Shown: in pieces, positions 38,621 through 47,351 of the stretch | How positions within the stretch are numbered: position 1 is the stretch's first letter | Layout of the letters: every line of letters begins with the position of its first letter | Source: Mycobacteroides salmoniphilum | Lineage (GTDB): Bacteria; Actinomycetota; Actinomycetes; Mycobacteriales; Mycobacteriaceae | Direction of reading: 5' to 3' | Assembly: GCF_004924335.1 (NCBI RefSeq) | Contig: NZ_CP024633.1 | Span: 1 to 64,000, forward strand | DNA length: 64,000 bases | Notes under the pieces: model-generated | What the model saw: only the letters and a program-made list of their open reading frames with translations | The model's database searches: none | Told to the model about the DNA's origin: nothing | Position numbers and translations under genes: made by a program

Positions 38621-39238
38621 ATGCAACCCCTCCGGACCGGCAGCAAGGGAATGCCTCGTCAGGAACGGGAGCAATGGATCCTGACCGCCGCCGGGGTTGA
38701 GTTCGGGGAATCGACCTTTGCGGCGTCGAGCATGAACGGGATTGCGGCGCGCGCAGGGGTGTCCAAGGCTCTCGTGTTGGCCTATTTCGGGTCCAAAGAG
38801 GATCTCTATGTCGCGTGCGTCGAACGTGCCGGGGAGCTACTGGCCACCGCGATCGGCGACGCATTGGCGGGATCGCCGGCGCGTGCGGAGGTCGCCGAGG
38901 CGGTGCTGACGGCAATCTTCACCACGCTCGAGAACCGGCGCAGTGATTGGCCGGTCCTTTACGACAGGACGGTGCCGAGCGGGCGGGCCCGGGATGCCGC
39001 CCGGCGGCAGCGGACCATTCTGCGCGAACAGGCCGCCGCCGCGGTGACCAGAACGCTTGGGGCCGTGGGGCTCAGCGATGACGACGACCTTTCGGCGGCG
39101 ACGCTCGTCTGGGAAAACATGGTCTCGGCGTTGGTTCAATGGTGGCGGCACCACCCCGAGCGTTCCGCCGATGAGATGGCCGGACGCGCGCGGAGGGTTC
39201 TCATGGCGTTGTCGGACCGCGCTGTCGACGAACTTTGA
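38621..39238 (+). CDS. TetR-family transcriptional regulator
   Basis: The 205-residue protein has an N-terminal helix-turn-helix (about residues 15-60) with REQWILTAAGVEFGESTFAASSMNGIAARAGVSKALVLAYFGSKEDLY, the classical TetR signature, and a helical ligand-binding C-terminus. A TACCGT -10-like hexamer ends 8 bases before the ATG with no Shine-Dalgarno, so the mRNA is probably leaderless. No adjacent divergent target gene exists; the DUF350 gene precedes it on the same strand and a 430-base gap with the iron-box cassette follows. The target is unknown. Confidence 0.87.
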   Translation: MQPLRTGSKGMPRQEREQWILTAAGVEFGESTFAASSMNGIAARAGVSKALVLAYFGSKEDLYVACVERAGELLATAIGDALAGSPARAEVAEAVLTAIFTTLENRRSDWPVLYDRTVPSGRARDAARRQRTILREQAAAAVTRTLGAVGLSDDDDLSAATLVWENMVSALVQWWRHHPERSADEMAGRARRVLMALSDRAVDEL

Positions 39239-39670
39239 GAGCATGCGGTCCCAGCCAGTTAGATGTTGCTGGTGACCTGCGCCACATTCGCGTGGGGGTG
39301 CTTGGGGTTTATGCCAGTGGCACATTGTCCAGACTTCTCTGGCGAAGAGCTCAATAAGCGCAGGTCACGCTCGGCTTCGCTCCCGAACGGAGAGAAGAGC
39401 GTCAGGGCTAGCAACCTAGATTTCCAGATTTGAGACAGTTCACAGGCGGAGAGCTGGTTTCAAGCGAACTATCGACAGCGCTATTAGGTGATGCTAACTT
39501 CGCCCCATGCGGTCGCTGATTCGCGAAGCTAGATGATCACCAATGATCAACACAGCTACTTCACGCCATGCGCCGTACCCGGTGTTCACCGGCTGTGGGC
39601 TGTTCGAGTACGGCCCGACCGTGTATTCGCTCGTCACTAAGCGCACTGCTCAAGGAAGGGAATGCCCACG
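39239..39670. other. Intergenic region upstream of the PE-PPE-Esx cassette
   Basis: About 430 bases without a supported gene, lower in GC than the flanks. It contains the IdeR-like box at 39484-39502, two copies of TGATCA 10 bases apart (39534-39539 and 39544-39549), and AAGGAAGGG as the Shine-Dalgarno for the PE gene near 39653-39661. No transposase remnant or RNA gene is apparent. Confidence 0.6.
39484..39502. promoter_or_regulatory. IdeR-like iron box upstream of the PE-PPE-EsxGH cassette
   Basis: The sequence TTAGGTGATGCTAACTTCG matches the IdeR consensus (TTAGGTTAGGCTAACCTAA) at 14 of 19 positions, including the full left half-site TTAGGT and the GCTAAC core of the right half. It lies 169 bases before the PE start codon. 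ESX-3 genes are iron-regulated by IdeR in other mycobacteria. Confidence 0.65.
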
Positions 39671-39979
39671 ATGAATCTCAATGTCGTTCCGGAAGGTCTG
39701 CTCGCCACGAGTGTGGCCGTGGAAGCACTGACCGCACGGTTGGCGGCCGCTCATGCCGCGGCCGCTCCGGTGATCGGTGCCGTGGTTCCGCCCGCCGCCG
39801 ACCCGGTGTCGTTGGAGACCGCTGCCGGATTCAGTGCGCGCGGCATGGAGCACTCCGGTGTGGCCGCCCAGGCCGTCGAGGAACTGGGACGGGCCGGGCT
39901 GGGCGTCTCGGAGTCCGCGGCCAGTTACACCACCGGTGACATGCAGGCCGCCGTCACCTACATGATCGCGCGGGGTTAG
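39671..39979 (+). CDS. PE5: PE-family protein (PE5-like)
   Basis: The 102-residue PE protein is closely similar to PE5 of the M. tuberculosis ESX-3 locus: NVVPEGLLATSVAVEALTARL, then APVIGAVVPPAADPVSLETA and a C-terminal ESAASYTTGD with the YxxxD/E export motif. The second ATG (39671) is chosen over 39662 because the Shine-Dalgarno AAGGAAGGG is then correctly spaced and the start equals that of PE5. PE proteins form a helical pair with the neighbouring PPE for export by ESX systems. It is the first gene of a four-gene cassette, 5 bases before the PPE gene. Confidence 0.93.
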   Translation: MNLNVVPEGLLATSVAVEALTARLAAAHAAAAPVIGAVVPPAADPVSLETAAGFSARGMEHSGVAAQAVEELGRAGLGVSESAASYTTGDMQAAVTYMIARG

Positions 39980-39984
39980 CTTCG

Positions 39985-41523
39985 GTGACTGCTCCGATTT
40001 GGATGGCTTCTCCCCCCGAGGTGCATTCGGCGCTGTTGAGCGCCGGGCCCGGGCCGGGAGCACTGTTGGCGGCTGCCGCCCAGTGGCAGGCACTCTCCGC
40101 GCAATACACCACTGCGGCAACGGAGTTGACGCAGCTGCTCGCTGCCACCGGCGCCGGGCCATGGCAGGGGCCCAGTGCCACGCAGTATGTTGCCAGCCAT
40201 ACGCCCTACCTGGCCTGGCTTACCCAGCAGAGCGCGATGAGCGCGACCAACGCGGTGTTGCAGGAGACTGCTGCGGCCGGCTACACCACGGCGCTGGCCG
40301 CCATGCCCACGTTGGCCGAGCTGGCCGCCAACCACATGATCCACGGCGTGCTGATGGCCACCAATTTCTTTGGTATCAACATGATTCCGATCGCGTTGAA
40401 TGAGGCCGATTACATCCGGATGTGGGTCCAGGCCGCCACCGCCATGAGCGTGTACCAGGGTGTTTCGGGTGCGGCCCTGGCCGCGACGGCGCCGACGCAG
40501 CCTTCGCCGATGATCATGGCGCCGGGCGGCGAGATGTCTCGCATGTCCGCGGACATGATGTCGATGTCCGCGCAGCCGCAAGCCCTCGAATCCGGCACCG
40601 CGCTGGATAACAGCAACAACATGATCGATCAGCTCATGCGGTTCTTGACCAATCCGCTGGGCACGCTCCAGGACATGATCGAAGACTTCATGAAGAACCC
40701 GATCGCCGCGCTTATCGCGTGGTTCCCGTTGTTGTTCCTCATCGCCTACGAAGCGTTCTTCATCCCCTTCGGGTTCACCTTCTGGGGCGTCTTGCTCTCC
40801 GCGCCTGCGTGGTTGCCGATTGTGCTGGGGCTCGCGCTGTCGGCGCTGGCTCCGCCCGCCGGAGTTGAAGAGCCCGGCCATGAAGATGAGCCCGGCCGCG
40901 AGCCTGCACGGATCGAGCGCAGAAACCCGCAACAGGTCCTGCAACTCGCGCACGTCCCCTCGACACCCTCAATGCCGGGAGGCTCGTCCTCGGCTCCGAC
41001 CACCCCGAGTAGCCCGGCGTCCTCACCGGCGGCATCGGCACCTGTGACTCCGGCGTACATGGTGTACGCGGTGCGTGAGGATCCGCCTCCGGTGCGGTTT
41101 GGGCCGACGTTGAATGAGGGTGCCGGCGCGAAGGCGCCGGCGGCGGGGATTTCGGCGGCGGCCGCCGCGGCGGCCTCGGCGCGTTCGCGGGCGCGCCGTA
41201 AGCGTGGGGCTCGGATCAAGGATCCGGCCCCGCAGTTCATGGACATGAATTCGACGGTGGATCCGGACTTTTCCGGGCCGGCCGCACGACAGAGCGCAGC
41301 CGTCGGAGCTTCGGCGCGCGGGTCAGGCAGGCTCGGTTTCGCCGGGACAGTGCCCAGGACCACCTCCACGACCACGGCGGCCGGACTGATCGAACGCGAA
41401 GCAGCCGCCGGTGCCGTGGACGGCACCCGCACCACACCGATGCTGCCTACTACCTGGGGCACCGATGCAAACCTGGACCCCGAGGACAGCGCTGAAGGGG
41501 GGCCAGCACCTGATCGGCCATAG
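39985..41523 (+). CDS. PPE4: PPE-family protein (PPE4-like)
   Basis: The 512-residue protein has a GTG start. The N-terminal PPE domain (1-170) contains WMASPPEVHSALLSAGPGPGAL, the WQGPS motif, LPYLAWL-type HTPYLAWLTQQS and the ESX-3-specific block AMPTLAELAANHMIHGVLMATNFFGIN, matching PPE4 partnered with PE5. The C-terminal part has two hydrophobic segments (about 240-290) and a long Pro/Ala/Ser/Arg-rich disordered tail. In ESX-3, PE5-PPE4 heterodimers help iron and siderophore acquisition. No ESX core genes follow it here. Confidence 0.93.
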   Translation: MTAPIWMASPPEVHSALLSAGPGPGALLAAAAQWQALSAQYTTAATELTQLLAATGAGPWQGPSATQYVASHTPYLAWLTQQSAMSATNAVLQETAAAGYTTALAAMPTLAELAANHMIHGVLMATNFFGINMIPIALNEADYIRMWVQAATAMSVYQGVSGAALAATAPTQPSPMIMAPGGEMSRMSADMMSMSAQPQALESGTALDNSNNMIDQLMRFLTNPLGTLQDMIEDFMKNPIAALIAWFPLLFLIAYEAFFIPFGFTFWGVLLSAPAWLPIVLGLALSALAPPAGVEEPGHEDEPGREPARIERRNPQQVLQLAHVPSTPSMPGGSSSAPTTPSSPASSPAASAPVTPAYMVYAVREDPPPVRFGPTLNEGAGAKAPAAGISAAAAAAASARSRARRKRGARIKDPAPQFMDMNSTVDPDFSGPAARQSAAVGASARGSGRLGFAGTVPRTTSTTTAAGLIEREAAAGAVDGTRTTPMLPTTWGTDANLDPEDSAEGGPAPDRP

Positions 41524-41569
41524 ACAACCAGAAATCACCGACAACACAACACGATTGAGGAGATGAATA

Positions 41570-41863
41570 ATGAGTTTGCTTGATGCACATATTCCGGCTT
41601 TGGTGGCCGCTGAGGGCACTTTCGGTGCCAAGACCGCGTTGATGCGTTCGACGATTTCGCAGGCCGAGCAGGCCGCGATGTCGGCGCAGGCCTTCCATGT
41701 CGGTGAGTCCTCGGTGGCTTTCCAGGCCGCGCACGCCCGGTTCGTGGAAGTGGCCGCCAAGGTCAACGCGCTGCTCGATATCGCCCAGATCAACCTCGGT
41801 GATGCCGCCGCCACCTACGTGGCCGAGGACGCCGCCGCCGCCAGCCGCTACATCGGCGTCTAA
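41570..41863 (+). CDS. esxG: ESX-3-type secreted protein EsxG-like
   Basis: The 97-residue WXG100-superfamily protein starts [18 protein letters not shown] and has two helices with the HVGES turn in place of WXG, as in EsxG of ESX-3. [27 protein letters not shown] and the C-terminal [12 protein letters not shown] (YxxxD/E secretion signal) are present. It pairs with EsxH and is secreted as a heterodimer. The Shine-Dalgarno is GAGGAGATG-like just before the ATG. It lies 46 bases after the PPE gene in the cassette. Confidence 0.94.
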   Translation: MSLLDAHIPALVAAEGTFGAKTALMRSTISQAEQAAMSAQAFHVGESSVAFQAAHARFVEVAAKVNALLDIAQINLGDAAATYVAEDAAAASRYIGV

Positions 41864-41892
41864 CCCACACAACTCGGAAAGGACAACACACG

Positions 41893-42183
41893 ATGTCGCA
41901 GATCACGTTCAACTACCCCGCGATGCTCGCCCACGCCGGCGAGATGAACACCTACTCCGGTGTACTGACCGCCCTGGGCGCCGACCTGGCCGCCCAGCAG
42001 GCCTCCCTGCAGGCCGTCTGGCACGGCGATACCTCCATGAGCCAAGCCGCCTGGCAGGCCCAATGGAACACCGCCATGGAAGAACTCATCCGCGCCTACC
42101 GCGCCATGGGCACCACCCACGAAACCAACACCCTGTCCATGAACGCCCGCGACATGGCCGAAGGAGCCAAATGGGGCGCATAA
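41893..42183 (+). CDS. esxH: ESX-3-type secreted protein EsxH-like (TB10.4)
   Basis: The 96-residue protein has the TB10.4/EsxH pattern: [19 protein letters not shown], the WXG turn in [28 protein letters not shown] and the C-terminal [14 protein letters not shown]. It forms the EsxG-EsxH zinc-binding heterodimer in other mycobacteria. It is preceded by GGAAAGGACAAC and is the last gene of the cassette, ending 13 bases before a long hairpin terminator. No EccB/C/D/E or mycosin gene is nearby, so export must rely on an ESX-3 machinery elsewhere. Confidence 0.94.
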   Translation: MSQITFNYPAMLAHAGEMNTYSGVLTALGADLAAQQASLQAVWHGDTSMSQAAWQAQWNTAMEELIRAYRAMGTTHETNTLSMNARDMAEGAKWGA

Positions 42184-42196
42184 ACGCCGTCTAGCA

Positions 42197-42251
42197 AGTC
42201 AATGCTTAAGGGCCAGGGACTCTAAAGGTCTCTGGCCCTTAAGCATTGACT
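42197..42251. terminator. Long perfect stem-loop after esxH
   Basis: Bases 42197-42216 pair with 42232-42251 over 20 bp without mismatch; further pairing (GGGAC/GTCTC) inside leaves a tight TCTAAAG loop. It sits between the convergent esxH and the membrane-protein gene at 42288 and has no T-run. The stem is longer than a usual terminator. Confidence 0.7.
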
Positions 42252-42287
42252 CCTTGCGAATCGTGTCACGGTCCGGCGGGGGCGCCG

Positions 42288-43298
42288 CTAGCGCTGCGCT
42301 TTGCAGACGTTGATGATGGCTTCGCTCTCATGGAGCATCTGCTGCACCGTCGCGTCATAGGCGGCGGTGTCGACGGCTGTTTCACGGCTTCGTTTCACGA
42401 TGTCAACGGATTGGTCGGCAAGGTCGTTCAGGCGCTGGATCCGCCCCGCGAGATTCTGATCGGACAGCGTGGGGTGCGCGCGCATGCGGTCGGCCCAGTC
42501 CTGATAGGCGCTGATCGGAGGTCCACCGGGCCCAATGAGATTGCTTTTGGTGAGATCGCGGTGCTCGTCGTCGACGTAGATCCCGACCACGGTCAAGGCG
42601 GTTTCGCAGTCGGTGGGCCTTTTGCCGCTATTGATGACGGTGAGGCCGCCGGCGATTGCCCCGACGATGGCCGCAGCGATTAGTAGACGTGAGCGCGGCG
42701 GGGGCTGATAGCGAGGCGGTAGCGCAGGCGAGGCACCGGCAGGCGAACCCGCCACGGAGTCGAGCCGCTGCATCTGACGCTGTACCCGCCGGAAGTAGTA
42801 CTCGCTCCAGCAGACCAAGGCTGACACCATGAGCACGAGAAGTAGATAGGTGACACCGCGTCGAGCTCCGCCGCTGTAGAACATCAACGAAGCTCCGCTG
42901 ATCATCAGCACGATCGGGAGCCACCACAGGCGAATCAGCCAGCCGGGCACCTGCTTTCGTGTCTCGAGGATGACGCTGCCCATCTGGGTCGCCGCCGCTA
43001 GCACGGCCGGGTCGTCGGGCGGATCGCCGCGCCGCAGCGAGGCGATCGCCTGCGAACGTTGGTGCTTGTCGAGCCCGGCGACTGCAGCCGTGCAGTAGCG
43101 GTGCGGGCGTTGCTGAATGCCGAACGCGAGGACTGCGATGGCAACAACCACGACGCCGGCCTGGAGTGCCAGCCAGCGGGGATCGGTAGCGCTGTCGCCG
43201 AAGTACAGCAGCCAGAACGGAACGTACAGCGCTGCAGCAACAGCTGCGCTCACCGCTAATCGCACCCACCACGGTTGCAGCAAGAATCGAATCCCCAT
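42288..43298 (-). CDS. Hypothetical membrane protein
   Basis: Not recognised. The 336-residue protein starts at ATG 43298. Two adjacent membrane helices lie at about 11-33 and 45-60, then a cytoplasmic segment (PHRYCTAAVAGLDKHQRSQAIASLRRGDPPDD) and two more helices at about 121-140 and 148-165. A cytoplasmic Pro-rich stretch and a fifth helix near 207-224 lead to an external C-terminal domain that is mostly helical, with Cys in TDCETALTVVG and a Cys close to the C-terminus (INVCKAQR) that could form a disulfide. It is flanked by a long hairpin downstream and hrpA; no functional clue beyond membrane location. Confidence 0.7.
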   Translation of the reverse strand: MGIRFLLQPWWVRLAVSAAVAAALYVPFWLLYFGDSATDPRWLALQAGVVVVAIAVLAFGIQQRPHRYCTAAVAGLDKHQRSQAIASLRRGDPPDDPAVLAAATQMGSVILETRKQVPGWLIRLWWLPIVLMISGASLMFYSGGARRGVTYLLLVLMVSALVCWSEYYFRRVQRQMQRLDSVAGSPAGASPALPPRYQPPPRSRLLIAAAIVGAIAGGLTVINSGKRPTDCETALTVVGIYVDDEHRDLTKSNLIGPGGPPISAYQDWADRMRAHPTLSDQNLAGRIQRLNDLADQSVDIVKRSRETAVDTAAYDATVQQMLHESEAIINVCKAQR

Positions 43299-43403
43299 GG
43301 TTGCCAGTGTGCCAGATTATCGATGCGGCTCACACTTATGGGCTACCGCGGCATGAGGAAATGAAGTGTGTATTCGGTGATTCAGGCAAAGGGTGCGAGG
43401 CCG

Positions 43404-46400
43404 TTAGCGAGCGGCGTTGATGGCCTTGAGGATTCGCTGCTCGCTGACGGCTCGCGCGGTACCGAGCTGCTGGGCCCACAGGCTCACGCGCAGCTCCTCG
43501 ATGAACCATGCGATGTCCCTGACGTCGGGATCGTCTGCGCGCCCGGCGGGCAGGTCGCGCAGTAGGTCGTCGTAGGTGTCTTCCACGGTGTGCACGCGTT
43601 GCATGCGCTCGCGGTCCGCTTCCACGCCCTGCGGTAGGCGCTCCAGTCGATTCCCGATCGCGGTGACGTAGCGTGCCAGGTCTGCCAGCCGCGCCGCACC
43701 GGTGGCCGCGACGAACCCGCCCTCGAGCAACCTGGCAAGTTGTTCGCGCATGTCGGCGATCGCATCGGCTTGCACCGCAGGCACTTTGGTGGGCAGGGCC
43801 ACCTGCACCTCGCTCCAGGCCGTCACCACCTTCTCGGCACGGCGCACGATATCGAGCGTGGTCGCCGCCAGATTCTGTGCGGCGTGGTCTCGAAGCGTGG
43901 TGAACTCTGCCCGGGTCCAGACCGGTGCGGGCGCCAGCAGATCGACTGCAGCGTCGGCGCAATCATCGAGCAGAGCCGCCAGCGAGCCGTCCGGATTTGA
44001 GGAGAGCATCAGCTTGGAGCGCGGGTCTAAGCCTCTTTCAACGGTTTTCATGGGCGACGGAATGGACAGCCGCAGCAGGCGCCGGGTGCCGGCTGCCATG
44101 GCTGCCCGCTGCTCGGAGGCGGTGGCGAACACGTGGATGTCCACGGCGGTGCCCGTGTCCACCAGGGCCGGGTATCCGCGCACGGTGTGCCCACCGCTGA
44201 CTTGTTCCACAGTGCGGGGCAATTCGGCTAGATCTTCGGGCCAGCCACGTAGGCCGTCGCGTTCCCACTCCCCCGCCACCACTGCCGCCACGGCCTGGCG
44301 GGTAGAACCCGCGAGCTGCTGTTGCAGTGCTTCGAGATTCTTGTCGCGCGCCACCTCGGAGCCGTCGGCGGACTCGATGATGAAGGTCACCCGCAGGTGT
44401 GGGGGCACCTTGTCCAGGTCGAAGGCTTCGGTGGGGACGCGGATGCCGGTGAGCCGATGCAGCTCGCGCCCCAAGGCATACACCAGCGGTTCGGCGCCGG
44501 GTTCGAGGCTTTCGAGCACCACGCGGGCGGTATCGGGTGCGGGAACGAAGTTGCGGCGCAGATCCTTGGGCAGCGAGCGGATGAGGGCGGTGACCAGCTC
44601 TTCGCGTAAAGCCGGTACATGCCAGGCAAATTCATCACCGCCGAGACGGGCAAGAACTTCCACCGGGATGTGCACGGACACGCCGTCGTCGGCCGCGCCC
44701 GGTTCGAATCGATAGCTGACCGGCAGCGCCACGTCGCCCGCTCGCCAGGTGTCGGGCATGTCGGCGGCCGCGTCCCCGGCGCGCAGCAGATCGTTACGGG
44801 TGAATGTCAGCAGATCCGGTGTCTTGTGCCGTTGCTTGCGCCACCAGGCATCAAAGTGCGTTGCGGACACCGCGTCCGCGGGAATACGCGCCGCATACAG
44901 CGCGAAGATCTCGTCATCGCCCACCAGCAGGTCGCGGCGGCGAGCTTTGTCCTCGAGCTCGGACAGCTCTTCCAGCAATCGCGTGTTGTCTCGCAGGAAG
45001 TGGTGCTTGCTCTGCCAGTCGCCCTCCACGAGGGCGTGCCTGATGAACAATTCGCGGGCCAGCTCCGGATCGACTTGCGCGTAACCCACGCGGCGGCGGG
45101 GCACCAGGGGCAGCCCGTACAGCGTTACCCGCTCGAAGGCCATCACCGAGCCGCGCTCGGCGTCCCAGTGCGGCTCGCTGTAGGCGCGCTGCACCAGATC
45201 CCCGGCGATTCGCTCGACCGATTGCGGCTCGATGCGTGCCGCGACCCGGCCGAACAATCGGCTGGTCTCCACCAGGTCGGCGACGACCACCCACCGCGGG
45301 GGCTTCTTGGTGAGCACCGAACCGGGAGCCAGCACGAATTTGGTGTTACGCGCGCCGGAGTAGTCGCGGGTGTCGCCCTCGCGTAACCCGATGTGGGACA
45401 GCAGCCCGGCGATCAATGCGGCGTGGACAAGGGCCGGGTCGGCTGGCTCCCCCGACTCTCGAATGCCGAGGTCGCGCGCGATGCTGCGCAACTGGCCCAC
45501 CAGGTCCTGCCATTCCCGGATACGCAGGTAATGCAGAAACTCGTCCCGGCACATACGCCGAAACGCACTGCCCGAGAGTTGGCTTCGTTGATCCTGGATA
45601 TACCGCCAGAGATTGAGGTAGGCGGTGAAGTCGGAATGGTCGTCGGCGAACCGGGCATGTTTTTGGCGGGCGGCTTCCTCGCGGTCTGCCGGGCGCTCGC
45701 GCGGATCGGGAATCGACAATGCTGCCGCGAGCACCAGGATCTCCTCGACGCAGCCTTCGGTATCGGCCTGCAGAATCATCCGCCCGATGCGCGGGTCAAG
45801 GGGTAGGCGCGCCAGCCGGCGCCCCAGCTCGGTGATGGTGCCGGCGGTGTCGAAGGCGCCCAGTTCCTGCAGCAGCTGCACACCGTCGCGGATGCTGCGC
45901 TTGTCGGGCGGATCCAGGAAGGGGAAGTTCTCGATATCACCGAGTTGCAAGGCCGCCATCTGCAGGATGACGGCGGCAAGGTTGGTTCGCAGCACCTCCG
46001 GATCGGTGTATCGGGGTCGGGCCTCAAAATCCCGCTCGGAGTACAGCCTGATGCACACGCCGGGCGCGGTCCGTCCGGACCGGCCGGAGCGCTGCGCGGC
46101 CGACGCCTGAGAGATGGGTTCGATGGGCAGGCGCTGCACCTTGGTGCGTCGGCTGTAGCGGGAGATGCGTGCGGTGCCGGGGTCGATGACATACCGGATG
46201 CCAGGAACGGTCAGCGAGGTTTCGGCGACGTTGGTGGCCAGTACCACGCGCCGACCGGTGTGAGGCTGAAAGACCTTGTGCTGCTCGGCTGTGGGCAGCC
46301 GCGCGTACAGCGGAAGTACCTCGGTGTTACGAAAGGCGCCGCGCAGGGTCTCGGCGGTATCCCGGATCTCACGCTCGCCGGACAGGAACACCAGCACGTC

Positions 46401-47306
46401 CCCGGGCGGCTCGCTCTCCAGCTCGCGGACGGCTTCGGCGATGGCTTCGGTCTGGTCGCGTATCTCGGTACGGACGATCTCGTGATCGGGGTCATCGGGT
46501 TCGTCGTCAGCTTTCGTACCGGACTCGCCGGATGCGGGGACTTCCAGTGGCCGGTAACGAATCTCGACAGGGTACGTCCGGCCGGAGACTTCGACGATGG
46601 GTGCGTCGCCGAAATGTGCCGAAAATCGCTGTGGCTCAATGGTTGCCGAGGTGACGATGACCTTCAGGTCGGGCCGCCGCGGCAGCAGCTCGCGCAGATA
46701 GCCGAGCAGGAAGTCGATGTTGAGGCTGCGCTCATGCGCCTCGTCGAGGATGAGCGTGTCATAACGCAGCAGTCGCCGGTCGCGCTGGATCTCTGCGAGC
46801 AGGATGCCGTCGGTCATCAGTTTGACGAGGGTGCGATCGCTGGCCTGATCGGTGAATCTGACGGTGTAGCCCACGGTCTCACCGAGCGGAGTACCCAGCT
46901 CCTCGGCGATGCGCTCGGCGACGGTGCGTGCCGCCAGCCGGCGCGGCTGGGTGTGCCCGATGGTGCCGCGGATGCCGCGGCCCAGCTCCAGGCAGATCTT
47001 GGGAAGCTGGGTGGTTTTTCCCGATCCGGTCGCGCCGGCGACGACGACAACCTGATGCGCGGAGATCGCCCGGGCGAGTTCCTCGCGGTGTGCGCTGACG
47101 GGCAGATCCGGGTACGTGATAACGGGGATCGCAGCGGTCCGGGTGGCGACCAGGGCCTCGGCGGCGGCGAACTGTTCGGCGAGTTTCGCCAGCGCGTCGG
47201 GGTCCGCGTCACGTTGATTCTTGAGACGGCGCCCGAGCCGAGATGCGTCGCGAATGGTCAGTCCGTCGAGGCGCGTGCGCAACGCGGAACGGGACAATTC
47301 GGACAC
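43404..47306 (-). CDS. hrpA: ATP-dependent RNA helicase HrpA (DEAH box)
   Basis: The 1300-residue protein starts with GTG. Helicase motifs: Walker A GATGSGKTTQLPK (about residue 90), the DEAH box in LDEAHERSLNIDFLLG, SAT in VTSATIEPQRFS, and motif VI SQASAAQRSGRSGRTAPG. The HA2 and OB-fold domains follow, then the long C-terminal DUF3418 domain typical of HrpA. The length matches HrpA rather than HrpB. HrpA acts in rescue of stalled ribosomes and RNA metabolism in E. coli. It is monocistronic, with the carotenoid oxygenase gene 45 bases upstream on the same strand. Confidence 0.96.
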   Translation of the reverse strand: MSELSRSALRTRLDGLTIRDASRLGRRLKNQRDADPDALAKLAEQFAAAEALVATRTAAIPVITYPDLPVSAHREELARAISAHQVVVVAGATGSGKTTQLPKICLELGRGIRGTIGHTQPRRLAARTVAERIAEELGTPLGETVGYTVRFTDQASDRTLVKLMTDGILLAEIQRDRRLLRYDTLILDEAHERSLNIDFLLGYLRELLPRRPDLKVIVTSATIEPQRFSAHFGDAPIVEVSGRTYPVEIRYRPLEVPASGESGTKADDEPDDPDHEIVRTEIRDQTEAIAEAVRELESEPPGDVLVFLSGEREIRDTAETLRGAFRNTEVLPLYARLPTAEQHKVFQPHTGRRVVLATNVAETSLTVPGIRYVIDPGTARISRYSRRTKVQRLPIEPISQASAAQRSGRSGRTAPGVCIRLYSERDFEARPRYTDPEVLRTNLAAVILQMAALQLGDIENFPFLDPPDKRSIRDGVQLLQELGAFDTAGTITELGRRLARLPLDPRIGRMILQADTEGCVEEILVLAAALSIPDPRERPADREEAARQKHARFADDHSDFTAYLNLWRYIQDQRSQLSGSAFRRMCRDEFLHYLRIREWQDLVGQLRSIARDLGIRESGEPADPALVHAALIAGLLSHIGLREGDTRDYSGARNTKFVLAPGSVLTKKPPRWVVVADLVETSRLFGRVAARIEPQSVERIAGDLVQRAYSEPHWDAERGSVMAFERVTLYGLPLVPRRRVGYAQVDPELARELFIRHALVEGDWQSKHHFLRDNTRLLEELSELEDKARRRDLLVGDDEIFALYAARIPADAVSATHFDAWWRKQRHKTPDLLTFTRNDLLRAGDAAADMPDTWRAGDVALPVSYRFEPGAADDGVSVHIPVEVLARLGGDEFAWHVPALREELVTALIRSLPKDLRRNFVPAPDTARVVLESLEPGAEPLVYALGRELHRLTGIRVPTEAFDLDKVPPHLRVTFIIESADGSEVARDKNLEALQQQLAGSTRQAVAAVVAGEWERDGLRGWPEDLAELPRTVEQVSGGHTVRGYPALVDTGTAVDIHVFATASEQRAAMAAGTRRLLRLSIPSPMKTVERGLDPRSKLMLSSNPDGSLAALLDDCADAAVDLLAPAPVWTRAEFTTLRDHAAQNLAATTLDIVRRAEKVVTAWSEVQVALPTKVPAVQADAIADMREQLARLLEGGFVAATGAARLADLARYVTAIGNRLERLPQGVEADRERMQRVHTVEDTYDDLLRDLPAGRADDPDVRDIAWFIEELRVSLWAQQLGTARAVSEQRILKAINAAR

Positions 47307-47351
47307 TCGGACAAGGATAGGCCGCGTTGCGAAGAGTCCCGCTGGTCGCCT

